Source: Rosa chinensis
Taxonomy: Eukaryota; Streptophyta; Magnoliopsida; Rosales; Rosaceae
Assembly: GCF_002994745.2 (NCBI RefSeq)
Contig: NC_037089.1
Coordinates: forward strand, 82,856,347 to 82,920,346
Reading direction: 5' to 3'
Length of the DNA: 64,000 nucleotides
Positions 10,780 to 21,410 of the stretch are shown one piece after another (within the stretch, counting starts at the first letter, position 1; the number at the start of each line of letters is the position of its first letter). The notes beneath the pieces were generated by a model. The model saw only the letters and a program-made list of their open reading frames with translations, ran no database searches and was not told the DNA's origin. The translations under genes and the position numbers were made by a program.

Positions 10780-11950
10780 TACCATACCCCTTAGACGATA
10801 GAAGACGTTTTTTCCGTTGTCTGATTTTTTTGAATGCCTTCAGACAACAGTTTTAACTATTTATGTCGTCTAAATGGTATCAAAATCAACACCAATTCAA
10901 CTTTTTCAAGTTTGTTATAATTTAGAAAATTCAGACAACAGATTAAAAATTATTTACCCTTATCTGGACAAAAACTTGTTTTTGGTTGAACTAAAACTTA
11001 ATGTGAACGTACCCCTAGTTTTCTCAACACTTGGTAAAAAAAACAGAAACCTTCTTTCCCTCTCCCTAAGCTAGACCTTGAGCAACTGCAGCTCCCCATT
11101 TTGGTTCTCGTCACCCGATCAGAGACATTCTTTCCCTTTCCCAATTATGGTTATTCTCTCCCTGATCTAGGTTTTTTACACAGAAGAGTCTCATCAACCT
11201 CTCCCCGATATAGGTCAAGAACACACTGTTGGTGGAGTTCTTCGATTTCACAAATGATTTCACGGTAAGTCTTATTCTTCGTCTTAGGGTTTCGATCTTG
11301 ATTTGTGTTGGCTTTTAGGGCTTCCTTGGGATATCGATTTGGGGTTTTAGGGTTTCTTTGGGATATCGAATTGGGGGTTTCCTTTGAAATTAGATTTGGG
11401 ATAATGATTTAGAGACGGGGTGATTGAAATAGAATTGGGTTTTATTCTGGTTTATGGATTTGGGGATGGTTTATGGTTCATTTCGATTTGGGATGGTTTA
11501 TGGTTAATCAGAATCTAAGGCTCTGACTCCTTTCCAATAATGCTCCTCCCTCTCAATCTTCAGCCTCCATGGCTCTATCTCAGATGCCTGAGATTCAGTT
11601 CCTCGTTTTTTCTGTTTGATTTTTTGAAATTTTTACTTTTTATTGATTGGGACATTGGGTATATGAAATCTATGTTTGGGTTTATTGATTGGATGGTTGC
11701 TGGCTTACTGCAATTGCTTATTGTTTGGAATTGATGCTTTGTTAATGGAGTGATGGTTGTTTGACTTTTACTTAAACAATTGTTGATTGTTTAATTGTTT
11801 GGATTATATATGCGAGTCTGTGAGCTTGTTTATTCAATTTGAATGTCTGGGATTATACCTGCGAGTTTGGTTTATATGAATCTCAATTTGTTTAGTCAGG
11901 TTGTTAAATTCTCTAGTTATTCATGTTAAGTTTTCAGGTCGATTGCAAAG
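10780..11950 (+). other. CACTA left interior, no clear gene
   Basis: Holds a few subterminal-type motifs (CAGACAACAG near 10841 and 10932), then T-rich sequence with repeated GGGTTT/GGGATATCGA words at about 11270-11400 that look like an untranslated leader or intron. No transposase exon could be supported. Confidence 0.45.
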
Positions 11951-13987
11951 TGATAGGAGCATTTTAATGCGGTATTTTAATAGTTAATTCCTCACATTTT
12001 GCTTAGTTAATTCCTTAACGAATCGATTTTTAACTCAATTTCTATTTTTTAGGTACATTGGAGTAGATGATGATGAAATGAGCATTTTGGCCTGAGAAAG
12101 TGTGTCTTGGAGAAATTGAGCCAATGAGAAAGCGAGCTAGACAAGAAATGAGGAGTGGCAGACTAACCATCCGAACTTCAAATGAGTTGAAACTTTCCAG
12201 ATTCATTCTAGAAAGCCCAAGGATCATTTCTTATGAAGAATGCCAGAGCAAACTATGAGTGGAAGGCCTTCAAACAATCAGCCCAATTTTCTACAGAAGC
12301 AAAACTGGAAAACTGGACCTGTAAGAGGTCCAGCAGCATTTCCGGCCCAACCACATGGCAATACATTCTGAAATTTTACCACAGTAATCTACATTCATGG
12401 GGGAATATTTGTTATGAAGAAGTCTTGGGCAGAATCTAAACTTTCTGTGGAGATAAAATTGAAGTAAATGAGTAGGAAATCCATCATCATCATCACCCAA
12501 AAACATTCCATGTTTTAGGGTGTAATCATCATGTTTTCTCCATCATTTCTCACACTAATCCACCATCATCATCACCCAAAAACATTCCATGTTTTAGGGT
12601 GTAATCATCATGTTTTCTCCATCATTTCTCACACTAATCCACCATCATCATCACCCAAAAACATTCCATATTTTAGGGTGTAATCATCATGTTTTCTCCA
12701 TCATTACTCACACTAATTTACTCCATCTTTTCCAATTTCACTCTTCTTTCTCTTCCCTATATAAATACATTCTGCTCTCACTCTAAAACATCTTCCTTCA
12801 TCCATCTCATCTTCTTTGTCTCTCCATTTCCTTTCCATTTTTCTCTCCATTATCTAGTTTTAAGTTTCTGCATTTTTAAGCAAAGAGAAGAAGAGAAGAA
12901 GAAGCCATGAAGCCTCCTAGCCGTCATCATCCACCTTGTGCCGTGATAGTGAAGTCTTGCTTTAAAGATTCAAGATCAATGTCTCAAGCTCTTCATCATC
13001 CACTCCCTTCATGGTGTAATTCTATCTTTTTCCTTGTAATTTCTTTTGGTTTTCTTTGTTTAGATTTGTAGAACTATGAATTCTAGTTAACAAATAATGT
13101 TAAGGGCAAAGTTTAAAGCCCGTTTATATGTTTTGAGATAAAGTTGTGATTTCTATATGTTGATTTTTATGTTGCTTTATGATTAATTGAGAATTTTCAG
13201 ATTCATATATTGTGATTCGAGAGTTGCTTATGTGAGTTTGTTTAATTAAATTTGCGTTATAGATAACTTTTGTATTTTAATCTTATGTGGTTGCAAACAC
13301 GTAGGGTTTTGATATGAATGGTGCTAGGTTTAAGAACATGAAATTGACTTTTCGTTTTGTGTAAACTTGAATCAAAGTAGTAAAGGTTTTGTGCAAAGAC
13401 CGAATTTAATTAAAGAGGATTGCAATTAGGTGGACTTTTCCATACTAAGTTGTACACTTGAGTTGATAGCCTTTCTCTATGTGTAATGCGTTAAACATGA
13501 CATGATTGACTAGCTTTCTAGGGTTTGATTGCATGTTTAATAGGATTAATCTAGGTGCTTTCACTTAGATTAATTAGCATTGAAAAGTAAAATATGGGAA
13601 ATTGTTTGCTTTTAACGTTTCACATGATCAACTCCTCTCTCATGACTTGGATGAACAATATTAGGGTTTGAATCAATTTTAATCATATGTTTCGGTTTTT
13701 GATCTTTGTTCTCTCACTCCATTTGTATTTTTATGTTTTTGCATTTTAATTATTTTGTTAACTTAGTTTTATTTTCGAAAAAACCAAAAACAAATTCCCC
13801 CTTTTTCGTAAATAATGTTTATACTTGTGAATATCTTTGTGAATATTATACTTTGTTTTAATTTTAATTGTTTAATTGTTTGACAATGACAGATGTACCC
13901 TCAATCCCCGGAATAGAACGATCCCTACTTGCTTATACTACTATGATATTTTTAGGGTTAAATTATGCACTTGCTTTGAGCGCATCA
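11951..13987 (+). mobile_element. Solo LTR related to the WUS-carrying retrotransposon
   Basis: The 2,037-bp segment starts TGATAGGAGCATTTTAATGC and ends GCGCATCA, with a perfect 5-bp duplication CAAAG on both sides (11946-11950 and 13988-13992). It is clearly similar over its length to the LTRs at 28668-30784 and 35733-37847 but differs by a 79-bp triplication and several indels. A TATATAAATA promoter box is at 12758-12767. There is no internal region, so it is the remnant of recombination between two LTRs. Confidence 0.92.
12482..12718 (+). repeat. 79-bp tandem triplication within the solo LTR
   Basis: Three copies of a unit containing CATCATCACCCAAAAACATTCC and GGGTGTAATCATCATG, spaced 79 bp apart (the word ACCCAAAAAC occurs at 12495, 12574 and 12653). 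It lies upstream of the LTR TATA box and is not present in this form in the two intact LTRs. Confidence 0.9.
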
Positions 13988-15829
13988 CAAAGTTTGCTAA
14001 TTAAGTGAAGTTTCAAAGATTATGTTTTCCAGTTTTCAGTGTCTTCCTTGCCTCTCCAATTCAAGTGAGCTTTTTCTTCAACACCCTTTTTGGATTTTTC
14101 ATAAAGCCAAAAATTTAAAACGTAATCTTTACTGTTTCTTAGTTCTGTTGAATCCCAACTCAGCTAAACATCGTTTCTTTTTGTTAGTGTTGTTGTTTTT
14201 TGCTAGAGCTTGACTTTATTCTTACATGGGAATACTGTTCCTTTTTGTGTTTGGTTGGTGGGTTTAGTTCGGAGGTCTGCTTTGGGTTTAAAAGCTGCAT
14301 TTGTGATGCTGCATCTGATATCTGCTGGTGTTCTTTTTCTGTTTGATGGAGGTTTGATAGAGAAAACTAAAAGAGAATCATGGTATGCTATTTCTTCTTT
14401 ACTCTTCGTTTATCTTGTGTTTTAATTGCATGTCAAATTGTGGAGTGGAAAGTATAGCCTATTTGTGCACTGGGTTACTTTGAATGGATATCCCCTATTC
14501 CAGTTGTATCGAAGTGGAAAGACAAGTAATTGGAATTCTAAATTTAGGATCAGGAAGTTAACTTTATCATATATACACAGATGAGTTTTAATTGGTGTCT
14601 CAAATTAGTGTAAATTAGGTAGAGCTTGTTATTCAGCAATGTGTGCATTGTGTTGTGTGTAAAAGGAGGCAATTTATAATTGCAAACAAATCAGTGGAAC
14701 ATATGAAATTGGAAAATAAATGTACTTAAATGGCATAACTAACTGGGTCATCATATTTGAATTGCTTTATGAGTGTTTTCCTGTCATGCTTTGTCTTTCT
14801 TTTTTCTTTGTCTTTCTATTCTATCATTTTTCATGTATACATGAACGTGTTTGGCTCTTTTTGTAATTACATTGGTTCAATACTTCGTTACTTCTGGTTC
14901 TTCTTCTGGGCAAATCTAATTGCATTCCGAATCTGAACGATTTTATGTATCTCTTTTTTAAAATTTTACTACTCTTCTAGAATTATATACGTGACATCAG
15001 TTTTAATATCCAACTCTCCAAGCTAAATCCCATTTTTCGGCATTATAGATGTTTAGACAAAGCAGTTCTGCAGCTGAAGGAAAACGGTGTAGACCCAAGT
15101 CCTTGGAGGCTTTGCACTGTGACTCAAGTAGAGGAAGTAAAGATTCTGTTGAAACTTATTCCAATCCTAGCTTTCTAGGGGACACGTTTCTAATCTGTTC
15201 TCAGATTTGTATGTTTGATACTCTTTTTTGGGTTTGAATGAGTTATCACATATGCTAGGTAGGAGAATGTGAAGTTTCATATGTTGGATTTCTTTAATAA
15301 TGGGTTTTTATGCAAATGTTGAGTCTTTAGCTTCATTTTGATATTGGCTTTTGCTATTACTATGTTTTTATGCAAAGCATGGGAATGTTCTATATATCTG
15401 TATAACTACAAAAGTTTCTAGGTAAGGGGCAGCAAAATTAAATATCTCAATTCATTTATACAAAAACAATAAAGTTTGGTCCTCTACTACTTTCCTAGTA
15501 TAGGCCGAACTAGTTTTTGCTGAATTCATGTATCTAGTAGTCCAGTACCATAATACTGTTTAATACTAGTATCTTCAGTGTAGACAGAGGTAATGCATAC
15601 TGCAAACTGCAAAATGCCTCTTTGTACTATTTCTATGACGCTCCTTGAAAAGTTTGCCAGGCTATCTGAGGGCCTGTAAGTAAATAAATGAAGTAACAAT
15701 AACGTAGACACCTCCTGTGGCCTTCCAGAATGGTCGAAGGTTTATGTTTAAAATTTCTAGTTAGCTCTCCCTTTCATATGGATATCCAAATAAAAATATA
15801 TCTTTCCCTTAAGCTATTTTGTTACGTCC
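13988..15829 (+). other. CACTA interior, no clear gene
   Basis: T-rich sequence with short frames of about 60 codons but no recognisable domain. It may contain 5' exons or introns of the protease gene that begins to be recognisable at 16992. Confidence 0.4.
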
Positions 15830-15941
15830 TAAGAAGCACCGATATGGGTATGGGTATCCAGATACGATACGAGCGGATACGTGGATATGGCAAATCTTAA
15901 ATGTAATAGGATATGGGTACGTGAAGGATACGTCAATTAAA

Positions 15942-15978
<37 letters not shown>

Positions 15979-16685
15979 GCAAATTACTAGCACCGCGTTA
16001 TCATTCCAGCTGGCAGTCACACTCCACCACGAATAAGAGTCTCCGGGTTGGAAATCAAAACGTTCGAAGCAACAAACAAATATGAAGCACATGCCGTATA
16101 GAATATGTACCCGCTTCAACAAATGTGAGAACTGAGAGGAAACTCTATGCAGCTAGAAACTGAAGAACAAATATGAGAAGAAGAGCAGAAGATGTAGAAC
16201 AAACGTACCCGAAGCAGCAACAAATTGAAGCTCCAAGCTCCAACCGAATCGGCTGCAGAACGAAGTGAATTTCAGCAGAAGGTCGTCTCGATCTGGGTTG
16301 AGCAAGAAGGCTTGCAATTTACGAAGAAGACCAGAAGAAAACAGACGCAAAGCATGAGAAAGAGAAGAAGTCTTGAGCAGAGAAGGTTGTCTCGATATGG
16401 GTTTAGCAAGAAGAAGAGCAGAACAAAAGAAACGCAGAGCTTGAGAAAATCTGAGATTAGGTTCATCTCGATCTGGGTTGATTTTTTTGTTTTTCAGGGT
16501 AAAAAGTCAACATTACCCCTATGTATCCGATTTATTTGCATACTTACGTATCGGCTTAGGATACGGACGTATCCAAACCGTATCCAAATCCAGATATGCG
16601 TATCCGGACATATCTGAGCGTATCGTACCCGGATCCCGTATCGGTACGGGATACGAGGCCAAATTCATGTATCCGTGCTTCATAG
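15830..16685. mobile_element. MULE-like non-autonomous element inside the CACTA
   Basis: Flanked by a perfect 9-bp duplication GTTACGTCC (15821-15829 and 16686-16694). The ends are imperfect inverted repeats sharing GAAGCAC and CGATA/GGATAC words, and the subterminal zones are rich in GGATACG/CGTATCC. It includes an AT dinucleotide run at about 15945-15974. The open frame at 16225-16617 crosses into the subterminal repeats and matches nothing I know. Confidence 0.75.
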
Positions 16686-18236
16686 GTTACGTCCATCATT
16701 TTTTATTTTATTCTATTTGTGCAATATGAACTTGTTTTATACTACATACTGTTGATCATGTTTTTTTTTGTTGTTGTTCGTGCTGTGTAGTGAAAGGTTG
16801 GAGTTAGGCTCATTAGGCTAGCGTTGAAAGCAGATGATTGGCTTAGCTCTGACTTAAACAAATTGAAGGTAAGTATTTATAATCATCACAGAGTTCGTTC
16901 TTCATTTTAATTTTGTGAACTTTCTGTTCTGGAAGCACATGAATTATTGAAATTTTATAGTTATGGTTTAACATGTTTCATTGTGTTATAGAATTGGATG
17001 TGGTTGGCTTTATCGACCCTGCACCCACCGATTTAATTGGATGTGGAAATCCCACTGAACGGGCACGGTCTATGTCAAATCTGTACATGTTAGGGAAACC
17101 GGGGCAAATATTTTTGGTTCTATATAACTCAAGGTATGTAATCAGTATTATGTTAGGCATGTTATATTGCTTGTTGATAGCTTCTATGTATAGATTTAAT
17201 GGACTTATTCAAAAAATTTTTTTTAACATCTTTTCCTATAGTGCTCATTGGATGTTGTTGGTGGTGAACCCGGATGAAGAAGTCATGCATTTCATAGATC
17301 CACTAAAAAAACGAAAGTGCCGGTGAATGGAAAACTATTGTCGACAAGTAAGTCTGCTTTCCAATTTTTTTTTTACTATATTGATCAGTTGATGTTGTTT
17401 CTTCACGTACTGAACTTGCTACTTACTAATTATAATTTTTGTGATCATCATTTTCAAGCTTCATTAAAATCTTCAATGCCCAAAAGAGTAGGAAATGAAG
17501 GAAAATAATCTAATGGAAGAATCTTGCTGTAAGTTGGTTGGAATTTTTGTAGTCTCCATTAAGTCGTACTTCCTCATATGGTATGGTATATTTCCCGATG
17601 GTTAATCTTAATTTATTATTTTTAGGGTATTCTCGAGCAAACTGATTCTAACACCTGTGGTTATTTCATCATGCGTTATATGAAAGAAATTGTGGAGCAC
17701 AACAACTTGGAGTTTGCTACCAAGGTAAGAATGATCAACTGCATAACTTGCTGCTTTTAGAGGTAGGGAAAAATTCACCAACGGTGTGTGGACATTTTGG
17801 TGACTTTCACAATGATACCTGAACTCTGAATGTTATCAATGTGATACCTGAACTTATAATTGGTTGTCAACGTAGTACCTACGTCAACTTTCCCCCATGC
17901 CTCCGTCCATTTTGATCACATGTGACGCACGTGAGGCTGAAAATGAGGGCAAAAAAGACTTTTTCACTCCATTAAACATTAAAGAGAATAAATTCAAAAT
18001 TCAAAATAAAAACTGAATAAATTATTATATTAAAAATAAAAGTTGATATTTTTTTTTCTTTCTTCTATTAATCAAGATCGCAATCAAATACATTCTAAAA
18101 AAGACAAAAAGTCCCAATCCAATAAGTATCTGAACCTAGGAATTTCATGTTCATCTTCTTAAACCCAGCAAAAAAAAAAAAGCAAAAGAATTCCTAGCAA
18201 TTGTTCATGTTCTTGAACCCATTCATGTTCATATTC

Positions 18237-19330
18237 TTAAGCTGGACAGACCCATTTTGGGAGAGAAGTGAACCCTTGATCCACAGTTGAGTATTCCAAT
18301 CCACAAACTTTCTCACATTCGCCGTCTCCGTCAGTTTCAACACAAACACAGCCACACCTATTCTTAGGCTTGTCCAGTTCATGGTTGACCAAAATATGGA
18401 TGAGAAGGAGCATTATACATGGCAAAATTGGGATTGAAACAAGCCGAACATTCTGTTTCATATTCCTTTTCTGCATAAAAGAACATACATAATTACATAA
18501 CTCGAATCTTAACATTGGGTGATTAAACCAATACATAATCTTTGTATCACTATAATTTAGCAACTGAAATGGACCCAGAAAAGTAACAGCTTGACAAAAA
18601 AAACAACCAAAGAATCGATCTTTATGTACCAAAATGAAAGAAAAGCACAAAAACAAGCAAACCCAGAAATCTTGAGGCTCTTTCATTTCATAAAAAACCA
18701 AATTTGAACCCAAACAAGAATCTTAACATTGGGTGATTAAACCAATACATAATCTTTGTATCACTATAATTTAGCAACTGATATGGACCCAGAAAAGTAA
18801 CATATTGACAAAAAAAGCAACCAAAGAATCGATCTTTATGTACCAAAATGAAAGAAAAGCACAAAAACAAGCAAACCCAGAAATCTGGAGGCTCTTTCAT
18901 TTCATAAAAAAACCAAATTTGAACCCAAACAAGAAGAGAGAGAGAGACCTGGAAAGTTAAGTTCTTTCTGAGCAGCGCATTTGCTAGAGTACAGAAGCTA
19001 GCACGGCCATTCCTCATCCTCCATTCATGTTCATCTTCTAAAGCTGGACGACGATTTCGAGGCCTCTCCTCCCTCCGCCGCTGGTACGCCTCCATCCTCT
19101 GCTTCCTCCCTCCTTCCCCTCACCCCACCAAGAGCGTCCTGCAAGTTCTTGAATTGATCACGCACAATTGTGATCTCCCAGAAAGTGCTCGTCACCGGAG
19201 GGTTGGGCGGCACCATAGCATTGGTGGCATCATTGGAAGGCTAGGCGGCAGCATTCGAGGCCCAGGAGGTGGAGGTGCTGTAGGTTGGTATGGATTTGGA
19301 TTCATCGCTAGTTGGCTACCAAAGTAGACT
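18237..19330 (-). pseudogene. Unidentified captured sequence inside the MULE
   Basis: On the minus strand the sequence reads, in broken frames, a Pro-rich start (MNPNPYQPTAPPPPGPRM), a short EITIVRDQFKNLQD block, an Arg/Glu-rich stretch, a hydrophobic part and a Cys-rich tail (CGCVCVETDGDGEC). At least one frameshift separates the first two blocks, and part of it is duplicated. I do not recognise the parent gene. Splice-like signals suggest it is a piece of a spliced host gene captured by the MULE, but this is inference. Confidence 0.4.
18507..18934. repeat. 214-bp direct tandem duplication
   Basis: The block starting TCTTAACATTGGGTGATT at 18507 is repeated starting at 18721 with only a few substitutions. 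It explains why two minus-strand frames share the same hydrophobic segment. Confidence 0.92.
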
Positions 19331-20459
19331 AATAAAGAACCCTAAGGCCTAGCGGCAGAGACGGCGGTTAATCAGAAGGAGGTGAGGTTTTGGGTAAGAG
19401 ACGCAGGTAGAATTTAGGGGCTGAGTGAGTGTGAAGATCTCTGAGCAAATAGAGGTTCATCGGTACTGTTCGCAATTCGCAAAGCGGCTTCTAATTATCG
19501 GAGGCTAGTGAACATAAACGAAGCCCCGAGAAGAACAATTGTGTGTAGCTGATGATGAATGAGAGAGAAAAATTTCTTTTTTAATTATTTCTTTATTTCT
19601 TTATGTTAATTATAAAATTTATTTTAAGAATTAATTATTTTATTCATTTAAATTAATTATTTTTTCATAAAAAAGTAATTTGAGGGCATATCAGTCATTT
19701 ACTTCTCTTTTTGGGCCTCAGGTGAGTCACACGTGGTCAACTTGACAGTTCCGTGACGGAAAGTTGACGTAGGTGCTACGTTGACAACCAATTGTAAGTC
19801 CAGGTATCACATTGATAACATTCAGAGTTCAGGTATCATTGTGAAAGTCACCAAAGTGTCTAGACACCGTTGGTGAATTTTTCCCTTTAGAGGTATTTCA
19901 TCATGGTACTTCCATATAATGGACTTGCTGCATTTGCTTCTCAAATTTAATGAACTTTATTATGTCCAAATCTAAAATATGCCTATAATATGAAATCTGA
20001 TTGCATCATAATAACTTGCTGCATTTGCTTGTTTCAGTGGGAAAGGAAATCAAATCTTGCTTACACACAGGATGATATTGATGTGGTTCGAGCTGAATGG
20101 GCAAATCATGTTATGCAGTTCTAACTTGGGTTCTGTTTAAGATAGATGAGTAGCACTTGGAACTGCTTTTGTGCATTTATATATAACTGAAGGAAAGTAT
20201 TGATGAACCTAAATTATGCATGCAGATTATGCATGCAGTTGCTCTGCCTTGCTACTCTTTCTTTACCTTATAGGTTTTGGTCCTCTCGATCATTATGTAA
20301 CTGTTGGCTAGGTTTGGAGTTGGAGCTATGGATTGTATTTTGGATGATGTTGATGCAATGAAACGTAGGGATCATTTTGAATGCTGATTTTAGTCCAATT
20401 TTATGGTTTTGATGATTGTAAATGAATGAGTTGAAATGGTTCAAAGGCAACAGATATAT

Positions 20460-21400
20460 GCAGGTTTCACAATTTATGTTGTATCAAGAAAATAGAAACA
20501 ACAGAAACAAATAGATCATTTGTTGTTTCTACCAACTTCAAACAACACAAAAGTAGAGTTCAAACAGCTCTCAGACAACAGAAGTAGGTGGTTGATACGT
20601 TGTTTCTACCTACTTCAAACAACAGAAAAGTGGAGTTCAAACAACACCCATACAACAGAAGTAGGTGGTTAATCTATTATTTCAAACTACTTCAAACAAC
20701 ATAAAAGTATACTTCTAATCACTCTCAAACAATAGAATTAAATGGCTCCTGTATTTCTATTAACACTCAAACAACAGAACATAACTAAAACAATAGTTCA
20801 AAGTCCAAACAAGCGACAGAAAAATGAGATTGAATACTACTTCAGACAACATAAATTTGAGTAAGACTATACTCCAAGTGAGATTCAAACAACATAAAAA
20901 AACTAAAACTGTAGTTGGAAATCAAATCTAACCACAAGAATCAGAATTATCTGTAGTCCAAACAAATCTCAAACAACATAACTCATGGTATAAATGTTGT
21001 TGCATACGAAATCAGTTGACATATAAATGTCATTGTGCTTTCAATCAGACGACAGAAGCATCCACTAAGCTTCAATATTGGTTCAATCAAACGACAGAAA
21101 CAACAAAAATTCTATCATGTTACATTAACTACATCGACGGTTATTTTTTAATCTGTCGATGAAGTAAATTTCCAACGACATTAATATGTAGTGGTAAGAT
21201 GTTTCAAAGGACAGATAGACCCCGATTCTTCAATATTAGGTACTTGAGACGACAGTACCTTAAACTGAATGTATTGTCTGAGTGCATTATCAACGACGGA
21301 GAATATCTGTCGTCTGATTGGCTTAGAGATGGCAGCCACCTAGACAACAGATTTTTACTTCATTAGACGACAAATCATATCTATCTTCTGAAGGCTTTTT
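20460..21400. repeat. CACTA subterminal repeat region
   Basis: More than a dozen copies of CAAACAACA/CAGACAACAG-type words in direct and inverted orientation crowd the last kilobase of the element. In En/Spm-type elements such subterminal motifs bind the transposon-encoded DNA-binding protein. The counterpart at the left end is thinner. Confidence 0.8.
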
Positions 21401-21410
21401 TGGCATAGTG

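Larger units (their letters stand above)
17766..19885. mobile_element. Long-TIR MULE inserted in an intron of the protease gene
   Basis: Inverted terminal repeats of at least 130 bp, beginning GGGAAAAATTCACCAACGG, match at both ends. A perfect 10-bp duplication TTTAGAGGTA flanks it (17756-17765 and 19886-19895). The centre (about 18140-19330) is GC-richer and, on the minus strand, has several overlapping frames that look like captured gene pieces. No MULE transposase is seen. Confidence 0.9.
16992..20124 (+). pseudogene. Ulp1/SENP-type C48 cysteine protease gene of the CACTA element
   Basis: Five C-terminal exons can be laid out with GT-AG borders: 16992-17133, 17242-17347, 17459-17528, 17626-17724 and 20038-20124. 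The catalytic set of the SUMO-protease (peptidase C48) fold is visible: His in AHWMLLVVNP, Asp in HFIDPL, Gln in LEQTDSN and Cys in TCGYFIM. Many plant CACTA and MULE elements carry such a domain. Its usual role is cleaving SUMO-like proteins, and its role for the transposon is unknown. A frame disruption near the A-run at 17307 makes exon 2 end early, and a TGA lies in exon 3, so this copy looks inactive. A 2.1-kb MULE sits in the last intron. Upstream exons were not recognised. Confidence 0.8.
10758..21410 (+). mobile_element. CACTA (En/Spm) DNA transposon
   Basis: The left end starts CACTATGTCAAAAAATGC. The right end is its inverse (TTTTTTGGCATAGTG), giving a terminal inverted repeat of roughly 22 bp with few mismatches. 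A 3-bp duplication ATG stands on both sides (10755-10757 and 21411-21413), as expected for CACTA elements. The right subterminal region is packed with CAAACAACA/CAGACAACAG motifs. Inside are a Ulp1-type protease gene, a solo LTR and two MULE-like insertions. I did not recognise the usual TNPD-type transposase, so the copy is probably non-autonomous or decayed. Confidence 0.9.

Noticed and set aside
16225..16617. 130-codon frame inside the small MULE-like element
   Set aside because: It runs through the subterminal GGATACG repeats and resembles no protein.
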